64,000 nucleotides of DNA from Anaerolineae bacterium. GTDB taxonomy: Bacteria > Chloroflexota > Anaerolineae > Aggregatilineales > Phototrophicaceae. The notes beneath the pieces are model-generated. The model worked only from the letters and a program-made list of their open reading frames with translations. It was not told the DNA's origin and searched no databases. This document shows, one piece after another, positions 41,885-51,341 of the stretch; position 1 is the stretch's first letter; each line of letters starts with the position of its first letter. The stretch covers positions 1 to 64,000 of the forward strand of contig JAJDXR010000092.1 of assembly GCA_022823165.1 (NCBI GenBank). The letters are read 5' to 3'. The position numbers and the translations under genes are program-made.

Positions 41885-42601
41885 TCAGCGCGGCTTGACG
41901 CCCCAGTGAACCGCCATCGCGCCGAACATCAGCGTCTTGTAATCCACGTCGGCGAATCCGGCGGCTTTGACCAGGCGCGCCAATTCAGCGGGCGTCTTGA
42001 AAGCCTGCGTAGATTCCGGCAGGTAGCGGTAGGCGTCTCCCGCAGCCTTTCCGCCCACCAGCCGGCCCACCAGCGGAATGCCGTATTTCAGATGCAGCGT
42101 GATCAGCGGCTTTAGCAGATTGTCCGGCGGCGGCGACGTGTCCAGGATGACGATGCGGCCCCTCGGTTTCAATACCCGCCACTGCTCGGCTAATGCCTGC
42201 GAGATATCCACCACGTTACGCATCAGATAGCCTGAGACCACCGCGTCAAAACAGGCCTCAGCGAAGGGCAGGCGCATCGCGTCGGCGCCGGCCCAGGTAA
42301 CTTGCTGCCCATAAGGCCGGCGCCGCTTGCCCACCTGCATCATGCCCAGGGCGAAGTCGGCGCCCACCACGCTGGCTGCCGGCGCGGTCTTCAGCGCTTC
42401 AAAGGCGATGTCGCCGGTACCGGCGGCGATATCCAGCAGGCTGCCCTGTGGCGGCAGCGCCGCCCGCTCCACGACGAGGCGGCGCCACCGCAAGTCCTGG
42501 CCGCCGCTGATGATTCGATTGATGAGGTCATAGCGTTGGGCGATTCGGTCAAACATCCCTTGCACATAAGCCGCTCGCTGGTCGCCGTCAAGTTGCGCCA
42601 T
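41885..42601 (-). CDS. menG: Demethylmenaquinone methyltransferase
   Basis: A 238-residue UbiE/MenG C-methyltransferase catalysing the last step of menaquinone synthesis. FDRIAQRYDLINRIISGGQDLRWRR, LLDIAAGTGDIAF (SAM loop), GYLMRNVVDISQALAEQWRVLKPRGRIVILDTS and YRYLPESTQAF are UbiE/MenG signatures. Menaquinone would be the electron acceptor of the complex I encoded at 11-20 kb. It lies 8 bases after prmA and is the last gene of the heat-shock run. Confidence 0.92.
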   Translation of the reverse strand: MAQLDGDQRAAYVQGMFDRIAQRYDLINRIISGGQDLRWRRLVVERAALPPQGSLLDIAAGTGDIAFEALKTAPAASVVGADFALGMMQVGKRRRPYGQQVTWAGADAMRLPFAEACFDAVVSGYLMRNVVDISQALAEQWRVLKPRGRIVILDTSPPPDNLLKPLITLHLKYGIPLVGRLVGGKAAGDAYRYLPESTQAFKTPAELARLVKAAGFADVDYKTLMFGAMAVHWGVKPR

Positions 42602-42609
42602 TGGGCTGC

Positions 42610-43536
42610 CTATTCCGCCGGCCGTTTGGCTTCGACCAGCATCCAGTCTCCCATCCGCCGGCGCGCGGTGGGCTGCAAACCAGAGTCGCGCAGCGCAGCC
42701 TCAACCTCGGCCACTTGTGTATCAATGATGCCGCTGAAGATCGCCTGGCCGCCCGGACGCACAAGCTCGCCCAGCCGCTCCTTGGCCATCTCGACTATGA
42801 TGCGCGCCAGAATATTGACGACGACCAGATCGAAGCGGCGCGCCGAAGTTAGCAGACAGTCATGGCTGCCGCGCTCGGCGATCACTTGCTGTCCCACGCC
42901 GTTTGCCTCCGCGTTATCCCGCGTGGACTCGACCGCTATGGGATCTGTGTCCAGCGCCAGCACTTGCCCCGCGCCGAGCTTGGCGGCGGCGATGGACAAT
43001 ATGCCGCTGCCCGAGCCCAGGTCCAGCACCGCTTGCCCCGATTGCAGCAAATCCTCCAGCGCGCGCAGGCAAAGTTGTGTGGTGGGATGGCTGCCCGTGC
43101 CGAAAGCCATGCCCGGGTCCAGCGCGATCTCAATATCGCCGGGCGCCAGGGGCCTATCAATCCACAACGGCCGTATCAGCAGCCGTTTGCCCACGCGCAG
43201 CGGCTCATAGTGCGCTTTCCAGGCTTCCGCCCAGTCCTCCGCCTGTATGCTGCGATAGACCGGCGTCGGCATCGGATACATCAGCCGCATATACCCCAGA
43301 GCCGTCTCCAGTTTCGCTTTGCTTGCTTCCAGCTGGTCGTCAGCGGGGAAATAGGCGCGCAGGGTCAGGCTTTGGGGCGGGGGAACCTGGTCTTCGTCCC
43401 AGGTGTCGGGCGGGATGCCGTCTTGCTCCAGCGATACGCCTTGATGACCGAAGCGCTCTAAAACCTCGGCGACCGCCTCCGCGCTCTCGCCGTCGACCTG
43501 CAAGGCAACTTCTATCCAGGCGGACTTAGCGTTCAT
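42610..43536 (-). CDS. prmA: Ribosomal protein L11 methyltransferase
   Basis: 308 residues. There is an N-terminal substrate-binding domain (1-120; starts WIEVALQVDGESAEAVAEVLERFG) and a methyltransferase core with PLWIDRPLAPGDIEIALDPGMAFGTGSHPTT and LDLGSGSGILSIAAAKLGAGQVLALDTDP, then NILARIIVEMAKERLGELVRPGG. It trimethylates L11. The position after dnaJ is common in many bacteria. Its ATG overlaps the dnaJ end by 11 bases. Confidence 0.94.
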   Translation of the reverse strand: MNAKSAWIEVALQVDGESAEAVAEVLERFGHQGVSLEQDGIPPDTWDEDQVPPPQSLTLRAYFPADDQLEASKAKLETALGYMRLMYPMPTPVYRSIQAEDWAEAWKAHYEPLRVGKRLLIRPLWIDRPLAPGDIEIALDPGMAFGTGSHPTTQLCLRALEDLLQSGQAVLDLGSGSGILSIAAAKLGAGQVLALDTDPIAVESTRDNAEANGVGQQVIAERGSHDCLLTSARRFDLVVVNILARIIVEMAKERLGELVRPGGQAIFSGIIDTQVAEVEAALRDSGLQPTARRRMGDWMLVEAKRPAE

Positions 43537-44668
43537 CGCCGGCGAGGAAGTCCATCACCTTGTCGAAGAATCCGCGTCCGCTGGTCTGGGCGGTGATTTC
43601 GCGCCCGAGGGAGTCGGCCAACTGCTCAAAGAGCTGGCGCTGATGCTCGGTCAGCTGGGTTGGCGTCCGCACTTCCACGTAGACTAACTGATCGCCGCGG
43701 CCGGAACTTGAGCCGTCCGAGCGTAAACGAGGGAAACCCTTGCCGCGCAGCCGGAAGACCTTGCCCGTCTGCGTTCCCGGCGGGATCGACAGCTCATGGG
43801 GTCCATCCACTGTGTCCACAGTGATCCGGTCGCCCAGCGCCGCCTGCGCCACATTGACGCCGATATCGAGAATGATGTCGTGCTCGTTGCGTTTGAAGAA
43901 AGCGTGATCCTTGACATGCACGCGGACAAAGAGATTGCCGGGCGGCGCGCCGCGTTCGCCGGCGTCGCCATCCCCGCGCACCTGCATCTGCAAGCCGTCG
44001 CTGATTCCCGCCGGAATCTTCACATTCAAAACCGCGCGTTTGCGTTTGCGGCCCGATCCATCGCAGTTGCGGCAGGGATTCATGATGATCTGACCCTTGC
44101 CGCCGCAATTGGGGCAGGTCTGCGACTGCACCATGGAGCCGAGGAAGGTCTGCCGAACGCTGCGCTCTTCGCCGCTGCCATTGCAGCGCGGGCAGGTCGT
44201 CGGCTGCGTTCCGGCCGCGGCGCCGCTGCCATCGCAGTCATCGCATGCTTCCAGGCGCTGAAACTCAATCTCTTTCTCGACGCCGAAAACCGACTCAACG
44301 AAGTCGATGCTGACGTCCACGCGCCGGTCCCGCCCTCGGCTGGCGCTGCGTCGACGTCCCGCCTGCTGCTCGCCAAAGGCGCTGTTGAAGATATCAAATA
44401 TGTCCTCAAAGCCGCCGAATCCGCTACCGCCGAAACCGCTGCCCGCGCCGTTGACGCCGGCATGGCCGAAGCGGTCGTAACGCGCCCGTTTCTCGTCATC
44501 AGACAGAACTTCGTAGGCTTCGTTGATTTCTTTGAACTTCTCTTCAGCGTTGGTTTCCTGGCTGACGTCGGGGTGGTACTGGCGCGCCAGCCGGCGGAAA
44601 GCGCTCTTTATCTCGCCCGTATCCGCGCGCTGCGCAACACCGAGCACATCGTAATAATCTCTTGGCAT
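43526..44668 (-). CDS. dnaJ: Chaperone DnaJ
   Basis: 380 residues. J domain with HPD (QYHPDVS) at about 33-35, a Gly/Phe-rich linker (GSGFGGSGFGGFEDIF), four CxxCxGxG zinc repeats (CDDCDGSG, CPRCNGSG, CPNCGGKG, CRNCDGSG), and C-terminal client domains. It is a complete type I DnaJ that delivers clients to DnaK and triggers its ATPase. AGGAAAT ribosome site. It is separated from dnaK by 107 bases holding a large inverted repeat. Confidence 0.97.
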   Translation of the reverse strand: MPRDYYDVLGVAQRADTGEIKSAFRRLARQYHPDVSQETNAEEKFKEINEAYEVLSDDEKRARYDRFGHAGVNGAGSGFGGSGFGGFEDIFDIFNSAFGEQQAGRRRSASRGRDRRVDVSIDFVESVFGVEKEIEFQRLEACDDCDGSGAAAGTQPTTCPRCNGSGEERSVRQTFLGSMVQSQTCPNCGGKGQIIMNPCRNCDGSGRKRKRAVLNVKIPAGISDGLQMQVRGDGDAGERGAPPGNLFVRVHVKDHAFFKRNEHDIILDIGVNVAQAALGDRITVDTVDGPHELSIPPGTQTGKVFRLRGKGFPRLRSDGSSSGRGDQLVYVEVRTPTQLTEHQRQLFEQLADSLGREITAQTSGRGFFDKVMDFLAGDER

Positions 44669-44721
44669 GGAATATTTCCTGTGGGTCTCTCGGTGTCCTG
44701 TTATTTATCCGGACTCAGTGA

Positions 44722-44753
44722 CAAACGGGGCATAAGTCAATATACCCCGTTTG
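44722..44753. repeat. 9-bp inverted repeat between dnaK and dnaJ
   Basis: CAAACGGGG, 14 bases, CCCCGTTTG, perfect. It lies 22 bases past the dnaK stop and 53 before dnaJ. No U-run follows in the direction of transcription. It could be an mRNA stabiliser, a partial terminator that sets dnaJ below dnaK, or an operator. It is not a CIRCE sequence. Confidence 0.6.
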
Positions 44754-44775
44754 GGTAATTTGCGTACCTCGGTGA

Positions 44776-46656
<1,881 letters not shown>

Positions 46657-46713
46657 GGTTGTTTCTCCTTACTGCATGGTTTTCTGTTTTTGTCCGCGGC
46701 GACCATTTCCCGT

Positions 46714-47319
46714 TCAGCTGGCCACCTTGACCAGCGCCAGCCGCAGCACCGTGTCGCCGGCGCGGTAGCCCTTCTGCAAGGTCGCGCTGACATGACCGCT
46801 CTCCACCTCGTCGCTGGCTTCCGCGCCGATGGCTTGATGCAGAGTCGGGTCAAAGGGCTCGCCGGTTGGGTCAATCGCTTCGACTTCGTATTGCTCCAGC
46901 AGGCTCGCGAATTTGCGCTGAATCATGGCTACGCCGTCGATCCAGGCATCATCTTGCAGGGCTTCGGGCACACTCTCAAAGGCGCGGTCGAAGTCGTCTA
47001 TGATTGGCAGCAGCGCTTTCAGCGTATCAAGCGCCGCTCGCTGAAAGAGCTCGGCGCGCTCGCGCTCAATCCGCTTCTTGTAGTTGGCGAATTCGGCTCG
47101 GGCGCGCTGCCAGCCGTCTTCGTTGGCTTGCGCTTCCTTCTGCGCCTCGATGAGCATCTGCAGCAGGTTGGCGCCTTCGGGCGGATCTTGCGGCGCGTCC
47201 ATCTCGCTGACGGCGTCTTCGTCTTGCTTCGGCGCGCCTTCATCTATGGGTTTGTCGGCGCCAGCCGATGTCTCTTCTTCGCGCTCCAGCGCGTCGGCCG
47301 GGCTCTCGAAATCGCTCAT
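46714..47319 (-). CDS. grpE: Nucleotide exchange factor GrpE
   Basis: 201 residues. An acidic, low-complexity N-terminus (about 1-55) is followed by the long dimeric helix (QMLIEAQKEAQANEDGWQRARAEFANYKKRIERER) and the beta domain with GEPFDPTLHQAIGAEASDE and LQKGYRAGDTVLRLALVKVA. It releases ADP from DnaK. The ribosome site AGAGGG lies seven bases upstream of the ATG and can pair with a CCCTTT in the leader. Confidence 0.96.
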   Translation of the reverse strand: MSDFESPADALEREEETSAGADKPIDEGAPKQDEDAVSEMDAPQDPPEGANLLQMLIEAQKEAQANEDGWQRARAEFANYKKRIERERAELFQRAALDTLKALLPIIDDFDRAFESVPEALQDDAWIDGVAMIQRKFASLLEQYEVEAIDPTGEPFDPTLHQAIGAEASDEVESGHVSATLQKGYRAGDTVLRLALVKVAS

Positions 47320-47326
47320 TTACGGT

Positions 47327-47379
47327 CCCTCTATTGCTGTCATCGCGAAAGGGTCAACTAGGACCCATTATGCCGGGTC
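47327..47379 (-). promoter_or_regulatory. grpE leader with alternative hairpins, one masking the ribosome site
   Basis: In transcript order: GACCC (47379-47375), GGGTCC (47366-47361), GACCC (47355-47351) running into CCCTTT (47353-47348), and the ribosome site AGAGGG (47332-47327). Block 2 can pair with block 1 or block 3. CCCTTT can pair with AGAGGG over six base pairs including one G-U. Freeing or masking the ribosome site are thus competing states, as in RNA thermometers. Inferred from sequence only. Confidence 0.45.
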
Positions 47380-47408
47380 TGTGTATGACCAATGTCAGAA
47401 TGGGCAGC

Positions 47409-47437
47409 ATTATATTAGGGAAGAGACCGCTTTTCGA
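47409..47437 (-). promoter_or_regulatory. grpE-dnaK-dnaJ promoter
   Basis: On the minus strand: TCGAAA, a 17-base spacer, TATAAT. A CIRCE palindrome (the usual HrcA target) is not seen here. Confidence 0.55.
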
Positions 47438-47462
47438 GGCGTACGATAAAGTCTTACAAAAA

Positions 47463-48554
47463 TTATATGTTTAGCTGCTCGGCATCTTCCACATTGTCTT
47501 GATAGAGCGTCGCCAGCACATTGGTCATCAAATTGGAAACGTAACGGACGGTGCTGATGGCGTGTCCGTAATTGATGTGGGTGGGTCCCAAGACGCCCAC
47601 AGCGCCGCTCATCTTGTCAGGATCGCCATAGCGGCTGAGCACGACGCTGGTGCGGCTCAAATTCTCGTAGCGCCCGTCGCCGGCGATCACCACTTGCACA
47701 TCAGTCGGTTCGCTATCGGCTGGAGGCAAGCGATCGAGTAATTCCGTAAGCAGCGCATTGAGCACGGTATGCTCTTCAAGGATGCGGATGGCCTGCTGCG
47801 CGCCTTCCTCGTCAGCGAAATTTTCCATGATCCGGCCTAAGCCATCGCGATAGATGTAGCGGGCTCGATTGTTATCCACATTTTCGATCAGCTCCGCCGT
47901 CAGCTCAGCCACTTCTCGCTCCAGCATCGGCAGATTGATACTGCGCAGGCGCACTTGCCGCGCGCCTAAATCGGCGCAGGTTTCGTTGACGCGTTTGGCC
48001 GCTTCGCCCAGCTTGACTTGTGGAACGGGCTCCGCCAAGGTCAGCATTCGTTGGTGTACGCTGCCGCTCTTCAGCACCAGCACCATCAGCGCCAGCCGGC
48101 CCTGAATGGATATCAACTCGACATGTTTGAAGTAATTAGCCTGTGATACTGGCGGCGTGACGATCGACGCGGTCTGTATCGAGCGGGCCAGCAGCGCCGC
48201 CGTGCGCCGCATCCATTGTTCCATGCCGCTCTGCAAGGTCCCAACCCGCTCGGATATATGGCTCTGCTCGCCCCGCGTCAGGCTGCGCGTTTGCAGCAAT
48301 CGGCGCACAAAATAGCGGAAACCGGCGGCCGTGGGCACGCGGCCGGCGGAAGTGTGCGGCGCGGCGATGTAGCCCAGTTCTTCCAGTTGCGCCATTTCAT
48401 TGCGCACAGTCGCCGAGCTGATGTTCAGCTGGAAGTTCTCGACCAGATGCCGCGATCCAATCGGCTCGGGCTTGTCAGAATATGCCTGCACGATGCAGGT
48501 AAGAATATCTTCCTGTCGACTGCTGAGACCGGGCAAACGACCTTCTTCGTTCAT
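47463..48554 (-). CDS. hrcA: Heat-inducible transcription repressor HrcA
   Basis: 363 residues. The N-terminal winged helix has LSSRQEDILTCIVQAYSDKPEPIGSRHL and ISSATVRNEMAQLEELGYIAAPHTSAGRVPT (recognition helix and wing), the family signature. A GAF-like domain and the C-terminal VLGPTHINYGHAISTVRYVSNLM follow. The frame is open upstream through the trxA locus, but ATG 48554 begins at the winged helix. HrcA normally represses grpE-dnaK-dnaJ through CIRCE (TTAGCACTC-N9-GAGTGCTAA); I find no such site upstream of hrcA, grpE or dnaJ, so the operator must differ. Confidence 0.95.
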   Translation of the reverse strand: MNEEGRLPGLSSRQEDILTCIVQAYSDKPEPIGSRHLVENFQLNISSATVRNEMAQLEELGYIAAPHTSAGRVPTAAGFRYFVRRLLQTRSLTRGEQSHISERVGTLQSGMEQWMRRTAALLARSIQTASIVTPPVSQANYFKHVELISIQGRLALMVLVLKSGSVHQRMLTLAEPVPQVKLGEAAKRVNETCADLGARQVRLRSINLPMLEREVAELTAELIENVDNNRARYIYRDGLGRIMENFADEEGAQQAIRILEEHTVLNALLTELLDRLPPADSEPTDVQVVIAGDGRYENLSRTSVVLSRYGDPDKMSGAVGVLGPTHINYGHAISTVRYVSNLMTNVLATLYQDNVEDAEQLNI

Positions 48555-48596
48555 AAGATTTCGCGCTGACCTGAGGCTGCGGCTCAATGCGAGCCT

Positions 48597-48608
48597 ATAA
48601 GATCTTAT
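48597..48608. promoter_or_regulatory. 12-bp palindrome upstream of hrcA
   Basis: ATAAGATCTTAT, a perfect palindrome, 43 bases upstream of the hrcA ATG and inside the likely promoter region; ATAAGAT recurs right at the hrcA start. It is a candidate autoregulatory operator. The 276-base divergent interval to trxA shows nothing else beyond a possible TAAGAT -10 for trxA near 48733. Confidence 0.4.
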
Positions 48609-48830
48609 CACGAAGATGCTATCACGCGCTCCAGTTAAAGACAATTGAGCCGTCGCGAAAGGGCGCGGCTCCGGGCTTAGACAGTTTCGTCGCCGGCGCT
48701 CATTGCCCGCTGTCTCAAACGAAGTTCTGATGTAAGATGACGCGTGGGCTAATCGTCCGAGTCTTAGACCATTCAGGCGGGGATTTGCGAGCATGCGCAG
48801 CCCCCCAAATACAATAGGAGACAAACAGCA

Positions 48831-49157
48831 ATGGGCGCCAAGACCTTTGATGTCAACAAAGACGAATTTCAAAGCGAAGTGCTGGATAGCAGCACGCCGG
48901 TTCTGGTCGATTTCTGGGCGGAGTGGTGCGGCCCCTGCAAGATGATCGCGCCAATCGTCGATGAAATCGCCAGCGAGTACGCAGGCAAGCTGCGCGTCGC
49001 CAAAGTCGATGCCGATGAAAATCAGGAAATTCTGATGAACTACGGCATCATGGGCATCCCGACTCTGATCCTCTTCAAAGGCGGGGAAGCGGTCGAGCGC
49101 ATCACCGGCTTCAAGCCGAAAGGCAAGATCGTCAGCCAGCTGGCCACGCATATCTAG
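48831..49157 (+). CDS. trxA: Thioredoxin
   Basis: 108 residues. FWAEWCGPCKMIAPI has the WCGPC redox centre, MGIPTLILFKGG the cis-Pro loop, and the buried Asp is in LVDFWA. A cytosolic disulfide reductase. AGGAGA ribosome site. It has its own terminator and is divergent from hrcA. Confidence 0.97.
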   Translation: MGAKTFDVNKDEFQSEVLDSSTPVLVDFWAEWCGPCKMIAPIVDEIASEYAGKLRVAKVDADENQEILMNYGIMGIPTLILFKGGEAVERITGFKPKGKIVSQLATHI

Positions 49158-49177
49158 CGCTAGCGAAATCAAATGCT

Positions 49178-49215
49178 CAACGCTCATCGAAACTCGGTGA
49201 GCGTTTGCGTTTTTC
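49178..49215 (+). terminator. Terminator of trxA
   Basis: AACGCTCA (49179-49186) pairs with TGAGCGTT (49198-49205), loop of 11 bases, followed by TTGCGTTTTT. The remaining 230 bases to prs carry no feature I can support, apart from the palindromic word ACGAAGTTCGT at about 49288, which recurs near 62603. Confidence 0.7.
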
Positions 49216-49442
49216 GGCGTATCGCTGAACCATATCTATTCTGAAATCACTAGCGGCTTGCGCCAATGCCAGCCAAAGCTAATGCCAAACGAAGTTCGTC
49301 TGCTTGCGTACTTGCGAAATGGCGCCGGATAGCGAGTATTCAACTGTCGCTGACACTAACAGTCTGGCTGAACTTGCTGGTATTATCGGGCGCAGCAAGG
49401 CGCGAGCAGCCGATCCGCCTCGAGTAGCCAACTGGAGTAGCC

Positions 49443-50525
49443 GTGAAGCAGATGCAGATGACCAATCTGGTGAAAGTGCCGGGCGCGAAGTTCCACCCGG
49501 AGCCGGTCCCCGAAATCGACCAGGAAGAGGCGCAGCATTCCTCAACCATGCGCTTTGGCTCGATGAAAGTCTTCTGCGGCAGCGCCTCCCAAAGCCTCGG
49601 TGGCGAGATCGTCGATTACATCTGCAGCGCATCCGAATACAACATCAAGCCGGGCGCCTACACGCGCGCCGTCTTTTCCAACGAGAACATCTTCATCAAG
49701 CTGGAAGAAAGCGTGCGCGGCAAAGACGTCTACCTGGTGCAGACCATGGCGTCGCCAGTGCACGACAACTTCATGGAAATGCTGATTATGATTGACGCGC
49801 TGAAGCGGGATTCCGCCTGGCGCATCAACCTCGTGGCGCCCTATATGAGCTACACTCGTTCAGACAAGAAAGACCAGCCGCGGGTGCCGATCACCGCCCG
49901 CCTGATCGCCAATATAATCGAGATCGCTGGCGTTGATCGCTATATGACGGTTGATCTGCACTCCGGCCAGATCCAGGGCTTTTTTGATATCCCTGGCGAT
50001 GCGCTTTCCGCCTTCCACCTGTTGACAGACTACGTCATACAGAAGATGAATACTGGCGAATTGGAAGACCTGGTGGTGGTGGCCACCGACCTCGGCTTCG
50101 CCAAGCAAGGGCGCAATTGGGCGGAAACGCTGGGCGTGCCGCTGGCTTTCGTGGAAAAGCGGCGCGTCGGCAACGGCGAGAATCCCCGCGCCCTGTCCCT
50201 GATCGGCAGCGTCGAGGGCAAGAATGTCCTGCTGGTGGACGATGAAGTCAACACAGCCGGCAGCGTCGTCAGCGCCGTTAATGTCGTGCGCGAATATGGC
50301 GCGCGCGACGTCCTCTTCGCCTTTACCCATCCCTTCTTCTCCGATGCGGCATACGAGCGCTTTGCCGGGCTTGATCTGCGCGAGATCATCTTTACCAACA
50401 CGCTGCCGATCCCGCAGGAAAAGCTATTGCCCAATATGACCGTGCTCTCCATAGCGCCTCTGCTCGGCGAGGTGATTCTGCGCGCCCATGAGGGCAGAAG
50501 CGTCGGCGCTCTATTCAATGAGTGA
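49443..50525 (+). CDS. prs: Ribose-phosphate pyrophosphokinase
   Basis: 360 residues, forming PRPP from ribose 5-phosphate and ATP for nucleotide, His and Trp synthesis. Blocks: FCGSASQSLGGEI, PYMSYTRSDKKDQPRVPITARLIANII (flexible catalytic loop), TVDLHSGQIQGFFDIPGD (metal binding) and VLLVDDEVNTAGSVVSAV (PRPP loop, with Asn where Asp is usual). It has about 40 extra N-terminal residues before the normal start MKVFCGS (an ATG at 49563 without a ribosome site). GTG 49443 has TGGAG upstream and is preferred. Confidence 0.9.
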   Translation: MKQMQMTNLVKVPGAKFHPEPVPEIDQEEAQHSSTMRFGSMKVFCGSASQSLGGEIVDYICSASEYNIKPGAYTRAVFSNENIFIKLEESVRGKDVYLVQTMASPVHDNFMEMLIMIDALKRDSAWRINLVAPYMSYTRSDKKDQPRVPITARLIANIIEIAGVDRYMTVDLHSGQIQGFFDIPGDALSAFHLLTDYVIQKMNTGELEDLVVVATDLGFAKQGRNWAETLGVPLAFVEKRRVGNGENPRALSLIGSVEGKNVLLVDDEVNTAGSVVSAVNVVREYGARDVLFAFTHPFFSDAAYERFAGLDLREIIFTNTLPIPQEKLLPNMTVLSIAPLLGEVILRAHEGRSVGALFNE

Positions 50526-51264
50526 GGCGAGTGCGGCGAGTGAGGCTGATAAAGCCGCTCCGTCCGCTGTAGACGAAACCGGCCCCGAGCTGTCCTTATC
50601 GGCAGTCGTCCTGGGCGCCGGCGGGTTTTTGGCGCTGCTCACCATACTTTACGGGCTGGTTGACCGCGTTGGACTTGATGAATTGCAACAGTTGATCGCC
50701 GACGCCGGCTTCTGGGGTCCGCTCGTATTTGTCGGCATCAAAGCGCTGACCTTCACCGTCGCGCCGCTCTCCGCCGGTCCCATTCAGTTCGCGTCCGGCA
50801 TTCTCTTCGGCGTGATGCCGGGCGCCTTTTATTCGCTGCTGGGCGAGGTCATCGGCGGCACGGTCAACGTTCTGATCGCGCGGCATTTGGGTCGGCGCAT
50901 CGTCAGCCGCTTTGTGGGCGCTGCGGCGCTGCGGCGCGTCGACAGCTTCTACGAGCGGCGCCTCGAAGATTGGAAATCGCTGCTGGCCGCTCGGCTGCTG
51001 CTATTTTCTGTTTACGATTTCATCAGTTACGCCGTCGGCTTCGGCAAGATCAGGCTATCGGTGTACATAGTGGTGTCCTTTGCAGGCGGCTTGATTCCAA
51101 CTTACGTCTTTGTCCTGATCGGCAGCCAGGCGGCGCAGAATCAAGACCTGCTGCTGCTGATTTATGCCGGCGCGGCGGTTCTATTCGTCGCCTTGGTTCT
51201 GTTCCGGCATCCCGTAATGGAACTGATCGCCTGGCTCAAAAAGCGGCTCGGACGCGCTGAGTGA
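50518..51264 (+). CDS. VTT/DedA-like membrane protein
   Basis: 248 residues with about five to six membrane segments. PLSAGPIQFASGILFGVMPGAFYSLLGEVIGGTVNVLIARHLGRR is the VTT (SNARE-associated/TVP38) core, with re-entrant helix glycine motif and the Arg-rich following loop. Relatives scramble lipids, including undecaprenyl phosphate in some DedA proteins, but function here is not determined. The start ATG overlaps the prs stop by 8 bases; a GTG-type start ten codons earlier is less likely. Confidence 0.85.
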   Translation: MSEASAASEADKAAPSAVDETGPELSLSAVVLGAGGFLALLTILYGLVDRVGLDELQQLIADAGFWGPLVFVGIKALTFTVAPLSAGPIQFASGILFGVMPGAFYSLLGEVIGGTVNVLIARHLGRRIVSRFVGAAALRRVDSFYERRLEDWKSLLAARLLLFSVYDFISYAVGFGKIRLSVYIVVSFAGGLIPTYVFVLIGSQAAQNQDLLLLIYAGAAVLFVALVLFRHPVMELIAWLKKRLGRAE

Positions 51265-51295
51265 TCCACTCACGGGTCAACTCCCGCAAACGCTA

Positions 51296-51304
51296 TGTTA
51301 TAAT
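51296..51304 (+). promoter_or_regulatory. Extended -10 promoter of secA
   Basis: TG-T-TATAAT, a perfect extended -10, 37 bases upstream of the secA ATG; no -35 is needed for this class and none is evident. Confidence 0.6.
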
Positions 51305-51341
51305 CGTCTCTAGCATGACAATCCGGATCGCGTGAGGACTT

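Noticed and set aside
47463..49187. hrcA reading frame open for 211 codons upstream, opposite trxA
   Set aside because: The upstream part is antisense to trxA and lacks any family match; HrcA begins naturally at ATG 48554.
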